Source of the DNA: CAZCVI01 sp964502145
Lineage (GTDB): Bacteria > Acidobacteriota > Aminicenantia > UBA2199
Direction: 5' to 3'
Assembly: GCA_964502145.1 (NCBI GenBank)
Contig: CAZCVI010000017.1
Location: 35,644-99,643, forward strand
DNA: 64,000 nucleotides
The position numbers were made by a program, and so were the translations under genes. Under the pieces are notes generated by a model. The model was not told the origin of the DNA, did no database searches, and worked only from the letters and a program-made list of their open reading frames with translations. This document shows positions 52,411 through 61,609 of the stretch, piece after piece (within the stretch, counting starts at the first letter, position 1; the number at the start of each line of letters is the position of its first letter).

Positions 52411-54432
52411 TTAATACAACTTGGGGATTTCGTTGATTAATTTAATCGTTTGTTTGAAATCCAGCCCGTTGGTATCGCAGTACCATTTGATGGATTCAAA
52501 TCTGGGGCTGTTCTCTTTTTTTACTATTTCCAGTGCTTTTTCACGGCTGATAATTCCCTGGCGGATTTGATTGCTTCGGAAGGTATCGTTCTCGGAAAAC
52601 CCGGCCACAGTTAAATAAATATAATTGTAAAAAGACGCGGTGCCGTCACCGATGCGCCACGTGGTGGGGGTGTCCGGGGAGGTTTCCCATTGGTAGTTAT
52701 CAATTATAGTGTGGTTTATCAGGTCCTCATCCCAGGGGATGTATTCATAAAAGATAAAATAATCATGGGGAATGAAGTAATAGGAAATGTACGCGCTCAG
52801 CGTATCCACTAGTGAACGGTTAAGGTACGCTGGATTGGCCAGGTATTCCTTTCCATAATAGAGAAAAATATGTAGCTTGTGAAGCAGTGAAAGAGAATAA
52901 TGCCGGTCCTGCTTTTTTTTCTCCTCGATCCCGGTAAAGGCGACTTTAAAGTCCGTTCGTTCGAGGGGATTCATGCCATATAGAATCAAATCGATATGCA
53001 TTTGTTTTTGGAGCATATTGCCATAATAAAAGAATTGCTTATCGCCTGCCATAAACAATGGCAGAGTCCCCAACCTGGGACGTTTTAGCCAGGCATTAAC
53101 ATTGCTCTTGATGAAGCCCCGTTTTTTCTTAATATCGGCGGATATCAAGATATGCTCCACCCCCAGTTTGGCGGTAATACGTGAGATATTTCTGCGGGCC
53201 AAGTCGGTCACCATTCCCCAGTCATACGTATACGCCACCGGGTTCATCCCCAAAACTGTTTTGACATAGTGGAGAGCATAGGTACTGTCTCTACCGCCAC
53301 TGAGTGGGATGATGATATCCGGTTCCCCATTTGTTTTTTTGTGGGGTGTCAACAGTTGCTCCAAGGCTACTGCGCCTTTATATTCAAGCTTTTTATAGTT
53401 TTTACAGACCGTGCATATTCCCTGTTCGTCGAAAGTGATAAAGGGAAATGTTTCGGGCAGCAGGCAGCATGAACAACGTTTCAGGCGGTCAATGTCCGAA
53501 CTGTACCCCGCCCAGGAAAGCTCCAGATCGGAAAATGTTGGAATATGAAAGGTAAAACTGGTTTTATTTTTTTTTTTGCCCTGCGACAGATCAATGATTT
53601 GTCTGGCTTTATTATCCGGGAGAAGTAGCACTGAACCTATATCGGCATGGCAAGTCAATGAAAAGGGTTGCACGCTAAAATCGGATATTGTGACCGCTAC
53701 AGCATTCCCTGCCTCAATATGATGTATTGTATAGGTAGCGAAACGCGGATATTGCCTAAAGAGGGCTTGCAGGATATATTTTTCTGAAGCGAATAATAGG
53801 ACGTGCTCTGCAAGGCTGAAAGCGATATATAACGACCCATTATTAGTGGCCAGAAAAAGATGGTCGGAATTAGCAGACAAAATCGCGGTAGAAGCGACTC
53901 CTTCAATTTTTTGGTACAGTTGGCGTAGTGCGTGTACTTCTGAATCCTGCTCTTTTGACTCTTTCAAAAAATAATCCAGCAATGTGGGAATTATTTCTGT
54001 GTCGCTGTCGGTTTCCCAATGAAAGAAGGGGAATTCCTTCATTATCAGGTCGCGATTGACGATGATCCCGTTATGGATAACCACTATCCCGTTTTTTACA
54101 ATGGGTTGGTTATTGGCAGCGATTTCTTCAGTGCCATTGGTCACCATTCGTGAATGTCCGATCAATGCAAGTGGGGAGTCGATATGTTTGCCAGTTGGGG
54201 CGGTGTCTTGGACAATTTTCATTAATTCTTGATAATCCGGTGTTTTTAAAAATCGGTCTGCTGCCAAGTCCCGTTTAACAATATAGATATTTTCACTGGT
54301 GAAAAGAGCAAGCCCAGAAGCATCCTTCCCCCTACTAGCGGAAAGCATCAACAACTTTTTAACCGTACTTCTGAAAAAGGCAGAAGTCAGCTTCGAAGTG
54401 CCATCACCCACGATACCGAATATTCCACACAT
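52411..54432 (-). CDS. Glutaminase (GATase II) fused to N-acetyl-sugar amidotransferase
   Basis: The protein has 673 aa. Residues 1-280 are a class II glutamine amidotransferase: nucleophile Cys2 in 'MCGIFGIVGDG', 'GHSRMVTNG' and 'NNQPIVKNGIVVIHNGI'. After a linker, zinc-like Cys pairs 'CSCCLLPET' and 'CTVCKNY' precede the ATP-pyrophosphatase core with 'PLSGGRDSTYAL' (SGGRDS 378-383). This second half is typical of WbpG/WbuX/LegG-type N-acetyl sugar amidotransferases, which usually receive ammonia from separate HisH/HisF-like partners. Here the ammonia source is fused in. It probably makes an amidino (or amide) sugar for the adjacent glycan. No clear ribosome site precedes the ATG. Confidence 0.88.
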   Translation of the reverse strand: MCGIFGIVGDGTSKLTSAFFRSTVKKLLMLSASRGKDASGLALFTSENIYIVKRDLAADRFLKTPDYQELMKIVQDTAPTGKHIDSPLALIGHSRMVTNGTEEIAANNQPIVKNGIVVIHNGIIVNRDLIMKEFPFFHWETDSDTEIIPTLLDYFLKESKEQDSEVHALRQLYQKIEGVASTAILSANSDHLFLATNNGSLYIAFSLAEHVLLFASEKYILQALFRQYPRFATYTIHHIEAGNAVAVTISDFSVQPFSLTCHADIGSVLLLPDNKARQIIDLSQGKKKNKTSFTFHIPTFSDLELSWAGYSSDIDRLKRCSCCLLPETFPFITFDEQGICTVCKNYKKLEYKGAVALEQLLTPHKKTNGEPDIIIPLSGGRDSTYALHYVKTVLGMNPVAYTYDWGMVTDLARRNISRITAKLGVEHILISADIKKKRGFIKSNVNAWLKRPRLGTLPLFMAGDKQFFYYGNMLQKQMHIDLILYGMNPLERTDFKVAFTGIEEKKKQDRHYSLSLLHKLHIFLYYGKEYLANPAYLNRSLVDTLSAYISYYFIPHDYFIFYEYIPWDEDLINHTIIDNYQWETSPDTPTTWRIGDGTASFYNYIYLTVAGFSENDTFRSNQIRQGIISREKALEIVKKENSPRFESIKWYCDTNGLDFKQTIKLINEIPKLY

Positions 54433-54624
54433 GGTCGTTTATTTAAGCCTTGGACTTTCTGGTTCTGTGGCTTCTGAACTGCGATATAGTGGATATCCCC
54501 TGCGGGCAGGTAAAGCGCAAGGAATCGGGAGTAGTCTACAGTAAAATTTTATTGCCTTCATTAGCTAATTTTATAGGAAGAGGATATGATTGTCAAGGAA
54601 AATGGGGCAAATTTGCTAAAAGAA

Positions 54625-56109
54625 TCAAGGTGGATAGATGATACCCATGGGCGGAGTGTGGGTGAAATGATCTACACCGTTATGATATACATCAATCGTG
54701 GGTCCACTCCCGGCAAATTCTTCTTTGGGTGCCTTGGTATAGTGAATTATAATTTTATTCGGGATATGCAATATTCTGCGAATAATATCAATAATCACAG
54801 GTGATGCTACCAACATTTCCCCTACCGAGTTGGATTCAATGCGAATGGATACCAATTGATCCATGGTCGCTTTGGGTTTACCGGCTCCCAGAGCAATCGC
54901 ATTGATCAAGCAATTATTGGTCATTAGAAGGGCTTGGCTGTTAATTTCTAACTTATATAAATTTTGCAATTCTTGCTTCTTTTTTTGGGGTAATGAACGA
55001 CCCTCTTTTACCGATGGCGCCCATATAGGTTTATCGCTGGGGTTAGAACTAAATAACTTCATGGGATCGGTTTCTGTAGAGGTACTAAAACTAGTCATAA
55101 ATTCTAAAAAACCGGTTATACTGGTTTTGGCATCACATATCATGGCACCCGCTGTTGACAATACATCTTCGGAATCTGGTGCCAGCTCACCTTCCAGCGT
55201 TTTCCTGAGTTCCTCTTTATCCAGTTTACTTTTTTTCATTTCTTGAGCATGGGAAGACCAGTCAAAAATCTCGCCTTTTCTAAGAAACTCGCCTTTGGTA
55301 GACGTTTCCTTTAACGGGAGATACACTATATCATTTCCCCGGGGTGCATCAAACAAGCCAAAATTGGGGCCTAACTGTAGGCCAAATTGGGGACCTGGGG
55401 TAATACCACCTGATGTAGAAAATTGATGGCCGAAGCTCCTGACCATCCGTGTGGCATCGGTGGAGGATTCAAAAAGTGGAATCTCCTCTTTATCCCCTTT
55501 AAGTGTTTTTATAGCAATTTTCCTAATTTTTCGCCGATCATCAAGTGCTGTTCCATAATCCATGTCTGTCGTAATCTCGAAGGAATCCGATCTCTTTAAA
55601 CGTTTCCCGGATGTAGGCAGACCACCTGAGATTTCGAGGTCCGAGGGCCCAGTGATTTCCTTTGGTTGCCTTTTTCTCTTTTTCCCGCTTCTTTTTGCTT
55701 TATTCCATGCCTTCATTAACCCCCGTCTTAATGCTTTATCATTGTCGGTATTATTTACATAGGCATGTATGCTAGTGAATGTCGCGTCGATAGCTAGGGA
55801 ATGGTCGTTAATAAATTTTTGCGCGTGTTCTTTTAATCGTTGAACCACTCCCCCTTGATGTTGTACTGTTTCAGGGGATGGATGAAAAGAAGGGGATAAA
55901 TGGGGGGTATTGAGAATGACCTGCTGAGAGGCTGCTAATTGTTTTACTTGGGGGCTGTTATTTACTAATTCGCTTAATTTTCTTTGTGCTGCTGTTTCTT
56001 TCCTGTTATCTACAAAACGCTGGAATGGAAGTTGCAACCGCACATTATTCCCAGCCGCTTGATTTTGCCTAGTCGTTTTTTTCTCAGCCTGCATGGTACT
56101 CATTCTCAT
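54625..56109 (-). CDS. Candidate eCIS cargo/effector with OTU- or papain-like cysteine protease C-terminus
   Basis: The start is ATG 56109 with AGGTG ahead; 494 aa. Residues 32-62 ('FVDNRKETAAQRKLSELVNN' then 'SPQVKQLAASQ') match the motif found in many proteins linked to extracellular contractile injection systems, as does 'GGVVQRL' at 86-92. The middle (about 100-380) is low-similarity, with basic runs ('KAKRSGKKRKRQPK', nuclear-localisation-like). The C-terminus has 'MTNNCLINAIALGAG' with Cys400 at a helix start and 'YHNGVDHFTH' with His481/His484, the Cys...His order of OTU/papain-fold proteases. It lacks a signal peptide. It follows the LysE gene by 36 bases. No contractile sheath or tube gene is in the window. 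Confidence 0.68.
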   Translation of the reverse strand: MRMSTMQAEKKTTRQNQAAGNNVRLQLPFQRFVDNRKETAAQRKLSELVNNSPQVKQLAASQQVILNTPHLSPSFHPSPETVQHQGGVVQRLKEHAQKFINDHSLAIDATFTSIHAYVNNTDNDKALRRGLMKAWNKAKRSGKKRKRQPKEITGPSDLEISGGLPTSGKRLKRSDSFEITTDMDYGTALDDRRKIRKIAIKTLKGDKEEIPLFESSTDATRMVRSFGHQFSTSGGITPGPQFGLQLGPNFGLFDAPRGNDIVYLPLKETSTKGEFLRKGEIFDWSSHAQEMKKSKLDKEELRKTLEGELAPDSEDVLSTAGAMICDAKTSITGFLEFMTSFSTSTETDPMKLFSSNPSDKPIWAPSVKEGRSLPQKKKQELQNLYKLEINSQALLMTNNCLINAIALGAGKPKATMDQLVSIRIESNSVGEMLVASPVIIDIIRRILHIPNKIIIHYTKAPKEEFAGSGPTIDVYHNGVDHFTHTPPMGIIYPP

Positions 56110-56145
56110 GATATTCACCTATAAATATAAATTTGAAGGGAAAAG

Positions 56146-56832
56146 TTAGTTCACAAAAAATGCGCGGATGGCGAAGAATAAAAAGTAAACACTGAACCCG
56201 ATCAGCATGAAGCCCAGGGTTCTGATGATTTTGGCGGTTCGTTCTGGTTTGAACAGTGCTTCGAAACGCCTTGTTAACAGCACCATCAGCACGGAATAGG
56301 AAAACGCACCCAACATGACGACCACTAAAAACAGCACTATATATCCGATGCTCAGGGGGATATAAATCTGGGCTTTTTTTAACAAGGCCAAAACAATCAC
56401 CCAGGAACCAATACCCAGAGGATTAACCATCACCATGGTCAGGCCTTTTAGAATGGACCACCCTGATTTGGGAAGTTTTTTCAGGAGGTATTCCTCTTTT
56501 TCCCCGACTTTTTTCATCATGGCCCCATCTTTTAGTGCCAGGGCGCCGATGATAAAGGTCACCAGTGCGGCTGCAATGAGGAAGTAACTTTCCAGGTGGT
56601 TGTTTGGTCCATTGTCGTTTTTCATGAAGGGGGTTATGCCGTAAAAAGCAACCATGGCCCAGATGGCATCGCCGATAGCAGCGCCCAATCCCACATACAA
56701 CGCGTGTGCATTTTCGCGTTTGACCGCATGGTGAAAAACATCTATAGCAATGGGTCCAGGCATAATGCACAAACCAAATCCGGTAAAAAACGCGACAATA
56801 TAAAAGAGGATTATATTTATCATAGAAACCAT
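56146..56832 (-). CDS. LysE/RhtB-family amino-acid exporter
   Basis: The protein has 228 aa with six membrane helices. The family start is 'FTGFGLCIMPGPIAIDVFHHAV', then 'ALYVGLGAAIGDAIWAMVAFYG' and 'VNPLGIGSWVIVLAL'. It exports amino acids or derivatives by proton exchange; the substrate is not predictable. The gene downstream on the same strand is the eCIS-type cargo protein. Confidence 0.88.
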   Translation of the reverse strand: MVSMINIILFYIVAFFTGFGLCIMPGPIAIDVFHHAVKRENAHALYVGLGAAIGDAIWAMVAFYGITPFMKNDNGPNNHLESYFLIAAALVTFIIGALALKDGAMMKKVGEKEEYLLKKLPKSGWSILKGLTMVMVNPLGIGSWVIVLALLKKAQIYIPLSIGYIVLFLVVVMLGAFSYSVLMVLLTRRFEALFKPERTAKIIRTLGFMLIGFSVYFLFFAIRAFFVN

Positions 56833-56917
56833 TTTATCAGTATTACATTGAATTAGTCAACTGCTGGAGAACTTTTCTCAAACTTTTTTTTTAAAAAACA
56901 AGGCGGTGAATCCACCT

Positions 56918-57092
56918 AAATCTACCGCCAAGTTTTAAAAAGCGCCACGGATAACCGTGGCAGGCTGGACTATCTGGACAAGCTGGACTTACTGGACAAG
57001 CTTGAAAAATCAAAGGTTTTGTGAAGTCCAGTAAGTCCACTTTGTCCAGTAAGTCCAGAATGTCCAGCCTTTCCTGAAATCTGGTGGTGAAT
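56918..57092. repeat. 9-bp-unit palindromic element, copy 3 (GGAC type)
   Basis: The left end AAATCTACCGCCAAG (56918-56932) is preceded by GGCGGTGAATCC (56902-56913), which can pair with it as a terminal hairpin. The right end is ATCTGGTGGTGAATC. The left arm (56963-57001) has units CTGGACTAT, CTGGACAAG, CTGGACTTA, CTGGACAAG. The right arm (57026-57069) has GTCCAGTAA, GTCCACTTT, GTCCAGTAA, GTCCAGAAT, GTCCAGCC. A perfect hairpin GCCACGG-ATAA-CCGTGGC (56944-56961) sits between end and arm. Confidence 0.88.
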
Positions 57093-57174
57093 CGCCCCCC
57101 ATCCATTCTTGACAACCAGTCGCACCAGTGATATAAATAAATATCAAACAAAACCCTGCAATCATGGAGCATTA

Positions 57175-59247
57175 TTGAAAAAAACAGCCTATACTGTATG
57201 TCCTTACAACTGCTGGCCAGTGAATTGTGGGATTGCTGTCACCACGGAGGCAGACAAGCTGGTGGCGATTGCGGGGAACCGATTCCATGATGTCAGTCGT
57301 GGCAGATTATGCGTCAAAGGCCAAAGCTGCGGTGAAATCCAGAACAATGACCAGCGGCTACTTTTTCCCATGCGGCGAGTGGGCCCACGGGGCAGTGGCC
57401 AGTGGCTACGTATCAACTGGGAAGACGCTCTGACTGAAATCGCGGCGAAAATGAAACAGAATATGGCGGCAAACCACCCCGAAGCCAATGCACTGTACCA
57501 CAGCCACGGGAACATTGTGCAACGGGTCAACTGGAAAATACTGACGCCCCGTTTCGCCCATATGACCGGTATGACGTTGTGGGATGGCAATTTTCCCTGC
57601 TGGTACGATGTGGGCGTGGCGCAGGAGTTGACCGGGTATTGGGGGCTTCATGATCCGGTGCAAATGGGCGACTATGCGGGCGGAGTGATCAATTGGGCGC
57701 AGGATGCCTGCGCTTCCATGGCCAATATGGTGCCTTATATATTACAGGTCAAAGATCGCGGCGGCATTGTGGTCACGATTGATCCCCGCGTCACCCAGAC
57801 GGCAGCCATCAGCGATTTTCATATTCGCCCCCGCTTGGGTAGCGATGTCTTCCTGGCCAATGCTGTGGCCCATATTCTGCTCAAAGAAAAAGTAATCAAT
57901 CGCGACTGGATGGCACAATACAGTGCTGGTTTTCCCGAATATGAAAAACATATCGAGTCCTTTACACCGGCCAAAGCAGCCGCGGAATGCCAGATACCTT
58001 TGCCGCAAATTTTGCGGTTAGCGGAGATTTATGCGACGGTTAAACCGCTATGCATCAATTTAACCCGTGGTGCGCTGGGCAAACATTGGAACGGTGTGCA
58101 GATGGTGCGGGCGATTCTTTGTTTGGTGCCGTTATCGGGGAATGTAGGTATCAAAGGGGGTGGCGTGATCTGGGGGGAGTCACTGGACTGGAACCTGAAC
58201 CTGTGCGCCCAGAACCGTCGCCCAACGGGTGTGGTATACGCGGAAAATAATTTTAATGCAATTGATGACGCACTGGAAACAGGACGGGTGAATACGTTGC
58301 TGGTGATTGGTGGCAATCCGTTGAGCCAATGGCCGGATTTAAACCGGTTGCGACGGCAATTAAAATCTTTGGATCTGGTGGTGGTGTTTGATCTGTTTAT
58401 GAATCATACGGCCAGGGAAGCCGCTGATATTATTTTACCTGCTACCACGTGGCTGGAAGAATTGGGGTTGCGTACTTCCAATACGCGCATTTATTTAATG
58501 GACAAGGTGACAGAACCTACAGGGGAAAGCCGCGAGGTATCGTGGTGGCTGAATCAATTGGCACTTAAGCTTGGGGTGATGGATTATTTTCCCTGGCCCA
58601 ATAAAGAAGCCTGTCTTGATGACTGTCTTGATTCCCCTGCTTGTTCTGGTGCTACCACGGCAAAATTACGGGTCAGTCCCCAGGGGATAGCCGGGAATAT
58701 TCCCGATGTGCCGTATGCTGATCATGTATTTTCCGCGCCTTCCAAGCGATTCCAGTTTTACAGTGCCAAAGCGGAGGCGCTTGGTCTTGCACCGTTGCCG
58801 GTGCATGTGGAACCTCTTGAGGGGCCGCGTTCCACTCCTGAACTGGCCCGACAATTCCCGCTTTTTTTGATATCTGCCCGGCGTAACGGTCATTTTCATT
58901 CGTTCCACGACAGTCATCGTGTTAATGCCACGTTACAAGAATTGGAACCGGGGCCGGTGTTGTGGGTGCATCCGCAGGATGCTACAGTCAGGGGGATTGC
59001 GGATGGTGATGACGCAGACATGTTTAATTTGCGGGGGCTAGCCAGGGTTAAGGTAGAGTGGACCACCGAGGTTTTGCCCGGACATGTCAGTTTGAACGAT
59101 TGTTGGCCGGAGTTGAATGAATTGACGCCTTCCCAGGCGCCCATGGCTGCCCATGTGACCGCAGCCTTGGGCATGGGTGGACAACCCGCGTACCAGAACA
59201 CGCTGGTGGAGTTGCGAAAAGTGACGAAAAGAGGGGAACAAAAATGA
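57175..59247 (+). CDS. Molybdopterin-dependent oxidoreductase catalytic subunit (DMSO reductase family)
   Basis: The start is taken as TTG 57175, five bases after GGAG; 690 aa. A [4Fe-4S] site uses Cys9, Cys13, Cys18 and Cys46. Molybdopterin domains follow: 'ALYHSHGNIVQRVNW', 'VVTIDPRVTQTA', 'LVIGGNPLSQWPDL' and a C-terminal 'PVLWVHPQDATVRGIADGD' cap. There is no Tat signal, so the enzyme should stay in the cytoplasm, unlike DmsA or PsrA. The B and C subunits follow with overlaps. The substrate (S-, N-oxide, thiosulfate, polysulfide or other) cannot be read from sequence. Confidence 0.92.
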   Translation: MKKTAYTVCPYNCWPVNCGIAVTTEADKLVAIAGNRFHDVSRGRLCVKGQSCGEIQNNDQRLLFPMRRVGPRGSGQWLRINWEDALTEIAAKMKQNMAANHPEANALYHSHGNIVQRVNWKILTPRFAHMTGMTLWDGNFPCWYDVGVAQELTGYWGLHDPVQMGDYAGGVINWAQDACASMANMVPYILQVKDRGGIVVTIDPRVTQTAAISDFHIRPRLGSDVFLANAVAHILLKEKVINRDWMAQYSAGFPEYEKHIESFTPAKAAAECQIPLPQILRLAEIYATVKPLCINLTRGALGKHWNGVQMVRAILCLVPLSGNVGIKGGGVIWGESLDWNLNLCAQNRRPTGVVYAENNFNAIDDALETGRVNTLLVIGGNPLSQWPDLNRLRRQLKSLDLVVVFDLFMNHTAREAADIILPATTWLEELGLRTSNTRIYLMDKVTEPTGESREVSWWLNQLALKLGVMDYFPWPNKEACLDDCLDSPACSGATTAKLRVSPQGIAGNIPDVPYADHVFSAPSKRFQFYSAKAEALGLAPLPVHVEPLEGPRSTPELARQFPLFLISARRNGHFHSFHDSHRVNATLQELEPGPVLWVHPQDATVRGIADGDDADMFNLRGLARVKVEWTTEVLPGHVSLNDCWPELNELTPSQAPMAAHVTAALGMGGQPAYQNTLVELRKVTKRGEQK

Positions 59248-59786
59248 ACCCCAAGTGGCAACGTTTTTTTATATTTGATGCAGCCCGTTGTTTTGGTTGT
59301 AATGGGTGTGTAGCGGCTTGTGCCAATGTGAATCATACTCCTGGCGGGTTGTTGTGGCGCCGGGTGCATAAACTGCCGCCCAGGATGGGGGAGCATCATA
59401 CCATATATATATCTGTATCCTGCAACCACTGTGAAAATCCACCCTGTGTCAAAGGGTGTCCGGCGAATGCGCTGGAGAAACGTGACATTGATGGAATAGT
59501 CATTCATCACCCTGAAAAATGTATGGGGTGCCGTTATTGTCAGATGGCTTGTCCCTATGATGCGATCAAATGGGATGAGGTGGCAGGGGTGGTGAGCAAG
59601 TGCCACTTTTGTTATGAACGATTGGCCGAGGGGCGCGAACCAGCTTGCGTGGAAACCTGTTTCGCGGGAGCATTAAAACAAATCCAGGGGGTAGTGGAAG
59701 GGGATGAATATGAAACGGAGTCACCGGGATTGGTTTATCACAAGCAGGTAGGGCCTGCCATTCGTTTTGTTAAAAAGGAAGAATAG
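59244..59786 (+). CDS. Four-cluster ferredoxin-like electron-transfer subunit (DmsB/PsrB type)
   Basis: The protein has 180 aa; the ATG overlaps the A-subunit stop (ATGA). Four [4Fe-4S] groups are complete: 'CFGCNGCVAAC', 'CNHCENPPCVKGCP', 'CMGCRYCQMACP' and 'CHFCYERL...CVETC'. It relays electrons between the membrane subunit and the molybdenum site. 'KCMGCRYCQMACPYDA' is typical of the DMSO reductase B chain. Confidence 0.95.
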   Translation: MNPKWQRFFIFDAARCFGCNGCVAACANVNHTPGGLLWRRVHKLPPRMGEHHTIYISVSCNHCENPPCVKGCPANALEKRDIDGIVIHHPEKCMGCRYCQMACPYDAIKWDEVAGVVSKCHFCYERLAEGREPACVETCFAGALKQIQGVVEGDEYETESPGLVYHKQVGPAIRFVKKEE

Positions 59787-59794
59787 AAGTAATC

Positions 59795-60640
59795 ATGGAA
59801 AAACATCGCTTTGTTGATTTGGTGCCGTTGGTGTGTTTCACCGTATTATCTGCTGTTGCCGCAGGGTTAATGGTGGGTATTGCCGGTTTTTTACTTGTGG
59901 ACCTGGTATTTCCCAGTTTAGGGATTTATCTCGGGTTGGTTTTTGTTTCCGCTGTGCTAGGGCTTGCCGTATCGTTGTTTCATCTGGGGAAAAAATTACG
60001 TTTTATGCGGGCCGTGGTGGGTGTGAATCATTCCTGGTTGAGTCGTGAGGTTGTAGTGGCCGGAATGTTTGCTGTTGGTAGTGGGTGCGCGTTTTTTCTC
60101 CGTTATTTCCCTGCGCCTTTCGTGCGGTTGATTGCTCCCGTTTGTATAGGAACTGCTGTGCTGGGAATCCTGTTGGCGGTCACCATCGGGCTGGTGTATC
60201 GTTTGCCTACACGCCAAACGTGGCGAGGAGTAGCGTATTGGTTGGCTCTGCCCGTGATGGTTCTCTTGTTGGGAAGCGGATTTTTGCTTTTGTTTCATCC
60301 TTCATTCCAGTTCGCACTCCTGTTTTTGTTGTTTTGGGTTGTCGATGCTGCCTTGGCTTTGTGGCGTACCTTTACGTTTCGGCGGTTAAAGCAGAACCCC
60401 TATTCCTTTCTGTTTCCCCGTTTTTTATCGTTCAATTGGAGGGTACATCTGTTCCGCTTGATTTTGTCTTTAATGGTGCTTGTTTTAGTCGTCTGTTCTT
60501 GCCGGGTTTCGCTGGTGTTGGTATTGATCATGTCACTCTTTCTTGACCGTTTAGCCCTTTATTTAGGCATGGCGGGAATAGAACCCGCTTCCGAAATAGC
60601 CCGCATAAAGTCCCAACGGATGAAAGACGCTCTAAAGTAG
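59795..60640 (+). CDS. Membrane anchor subunit, DmsC type
   Basis: The protein has 281 aa with about eight membrane helices. 'AVLGLAVSLFHLGKKLRFMRAV' (with His) and 'NHSWLSREVVVAGMFA' match the DmsC pattern 'sl.HLg.p.ra..al.n..sSWLSREi'. It oxidises the quinol pool and passes electrons to the B subunit. It is the last gene of the three-gene unit. No dedicated DmsD-like chaperone or cofactor-insertion gene follows. Confidence 0.9.
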   Translation: MEKHRFVDLVPLVCFTVLSAVAAGLMVGIAGFLLVDLVFPSLGIYLGLVFVSAVLGLAVSLFHLGKKLRFMRAVVGVNHSWLSREVVVAGMFAVGSGCAFFLRYFPAPFVRLIAPVCIGTAVLGILLAVTIGLVYRLPTRQTWRGVAYWLALPVMVLLLGSGFLLLFHPSFQFALLFLLFWVVDAALALWRTFTFRRLKQNPYSFLFPRFLSFNWRVHLFRLILSLMVLVLVVCSCRVSLVLVLIMSLFLDRLALYLGMAGIEPASEIARIKSQRMKDALK

Positions 60641-60716
60641 ATGCGGCGTCCCGCCGCGTTAATATAAAAAACTGTATTGCGCGGGGTGTCCTGCATTATT
60701 CCGGTTCCCATAATAT

Positions 60717-60757
60717 AGCATTCAGCATCCGGTAAATGACCTCAGATGCTGAATGCT
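60717..60757. terminator. Bidirectional terminator between convergent genes
   Basis: A 12-bp perfect stem AGCATTCAGCAT/ATGCTGAATGCT with a 17-base loop lies between the anchor-subunit gene and the minus-strand beta-barrel gene. GTTTGTT follows on the plus strand. Confidence 0.7.
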
Positions 60758-60796
60758 GTTTGTTCATTGCTAATTCTTAAGCGTAGCTCAAGCCAA

Positions 60797-61324
60797 TTAT
60801 TTAAAATAGATGGCAATGCCAGCTTGGGCTGTCAGGATTTTCTGGTTGTTGTTTTCACTGGAATATCCAGTGTGAGTAATTTTTCCCAGGCCGATTTCAT
60901 ATCTGAGTCCTAGGTCCAGATAAATATTTTTGGCAATCCCGAACAGCCGTCCGGCACTTAAAGTGAGTTCTTTGCCTGACATCCAATCGCCTTTTTTGCC
61001 ACTCTTATACAGGTTGATTCGAGCGCCACCGTAAAACGTATTGATAAAATAACGGGCTCCTAATCCCAGGCCAAAACTGTAATTGTTGTCGGAATCTTTT
61101 ACCCAGAAGGTGCCAAATTCGGGTGAAAGTTCCAAGGACAGGTTGTCTATCACAAAGTAACTGAAACTGGGGTACAGGGATAACGATGTGTAAGAAATGA
61201 GATCATCATCAAAAGAACGTAGCGAAATTGCGCCACCCAGACTTTTGGTGCCTTTCTCAAAGGCAAATCCTGATACTGTTAAAACTACTAATAACACCAT
61301 GACTAACATCCATTTTTTACTCAT
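60797..61324 (-). CDS. Outer-membrane beta-barrel protein
   Basis: The protein has 175 aa. The signal peptide 'MSKKWMLVMVLLVVLTVSGFA' is followed by alternating amphipathic strands rich in Tyr, Gly, Ser and Leu ('TSLSLYPSFSYFVIDNLSLEL', 'FGLGLGARYFINTFYGGARIN'), about eight in all. The end 'AQAGIAIYFK' has the aromatic last residue pattern of barrel proteins. It resembles small OmpA/OmpW-like barrels of unknown role. Confidence 0.82.
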   Translation of the reverse strand: MSKKWMLVMVLLVVLTVSGFAFEKGTKSLGGAISLRSFDDDLISYTSLSLYPSFSYFVIDNLSLELSPEFGTFWVKDSDNNYSFGLGLGARYFINTFYGGARINLYKSGKKGDWMSGKELTLSAGRLFGIAKNIYLDLGLRYEIGLGKITHTGYSSENNNQKILTAQAGIAIYFK

Positions 61325-61609
61325 AATTCCTCCATTTTTTAGTTTATCATTAAGGAGTTAATACGAGCGGGAAGGGAATTTGGTTGCATATAAAAAAAAT
61401 TTGTGAATCAAGGCAGAAGATTTTCGATTTCTATTTCATTTGTAGGCAAGGCAATTAAAATCTTTTCTCCTATTGACTTTTTTGCTTGCTTTATTCTATG
61501 ATATATGGGATGATTGAAAAAATAATTTTTGCAATCATCCTGACCTGGAATCTGGAACAGGTTGAGCGTGAACTGTTAAAAAGAAAAAACAATAATTAAG
61601 GAGCACAGC

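Noticed and set aside
56891..57172. 93-codon minus-strand frame with LDLLDKVDLLD repeats
   Set aside because: It again reads through a palindromic element and overlaps the 5' end of the molybdopterin oxidoreductase gene.
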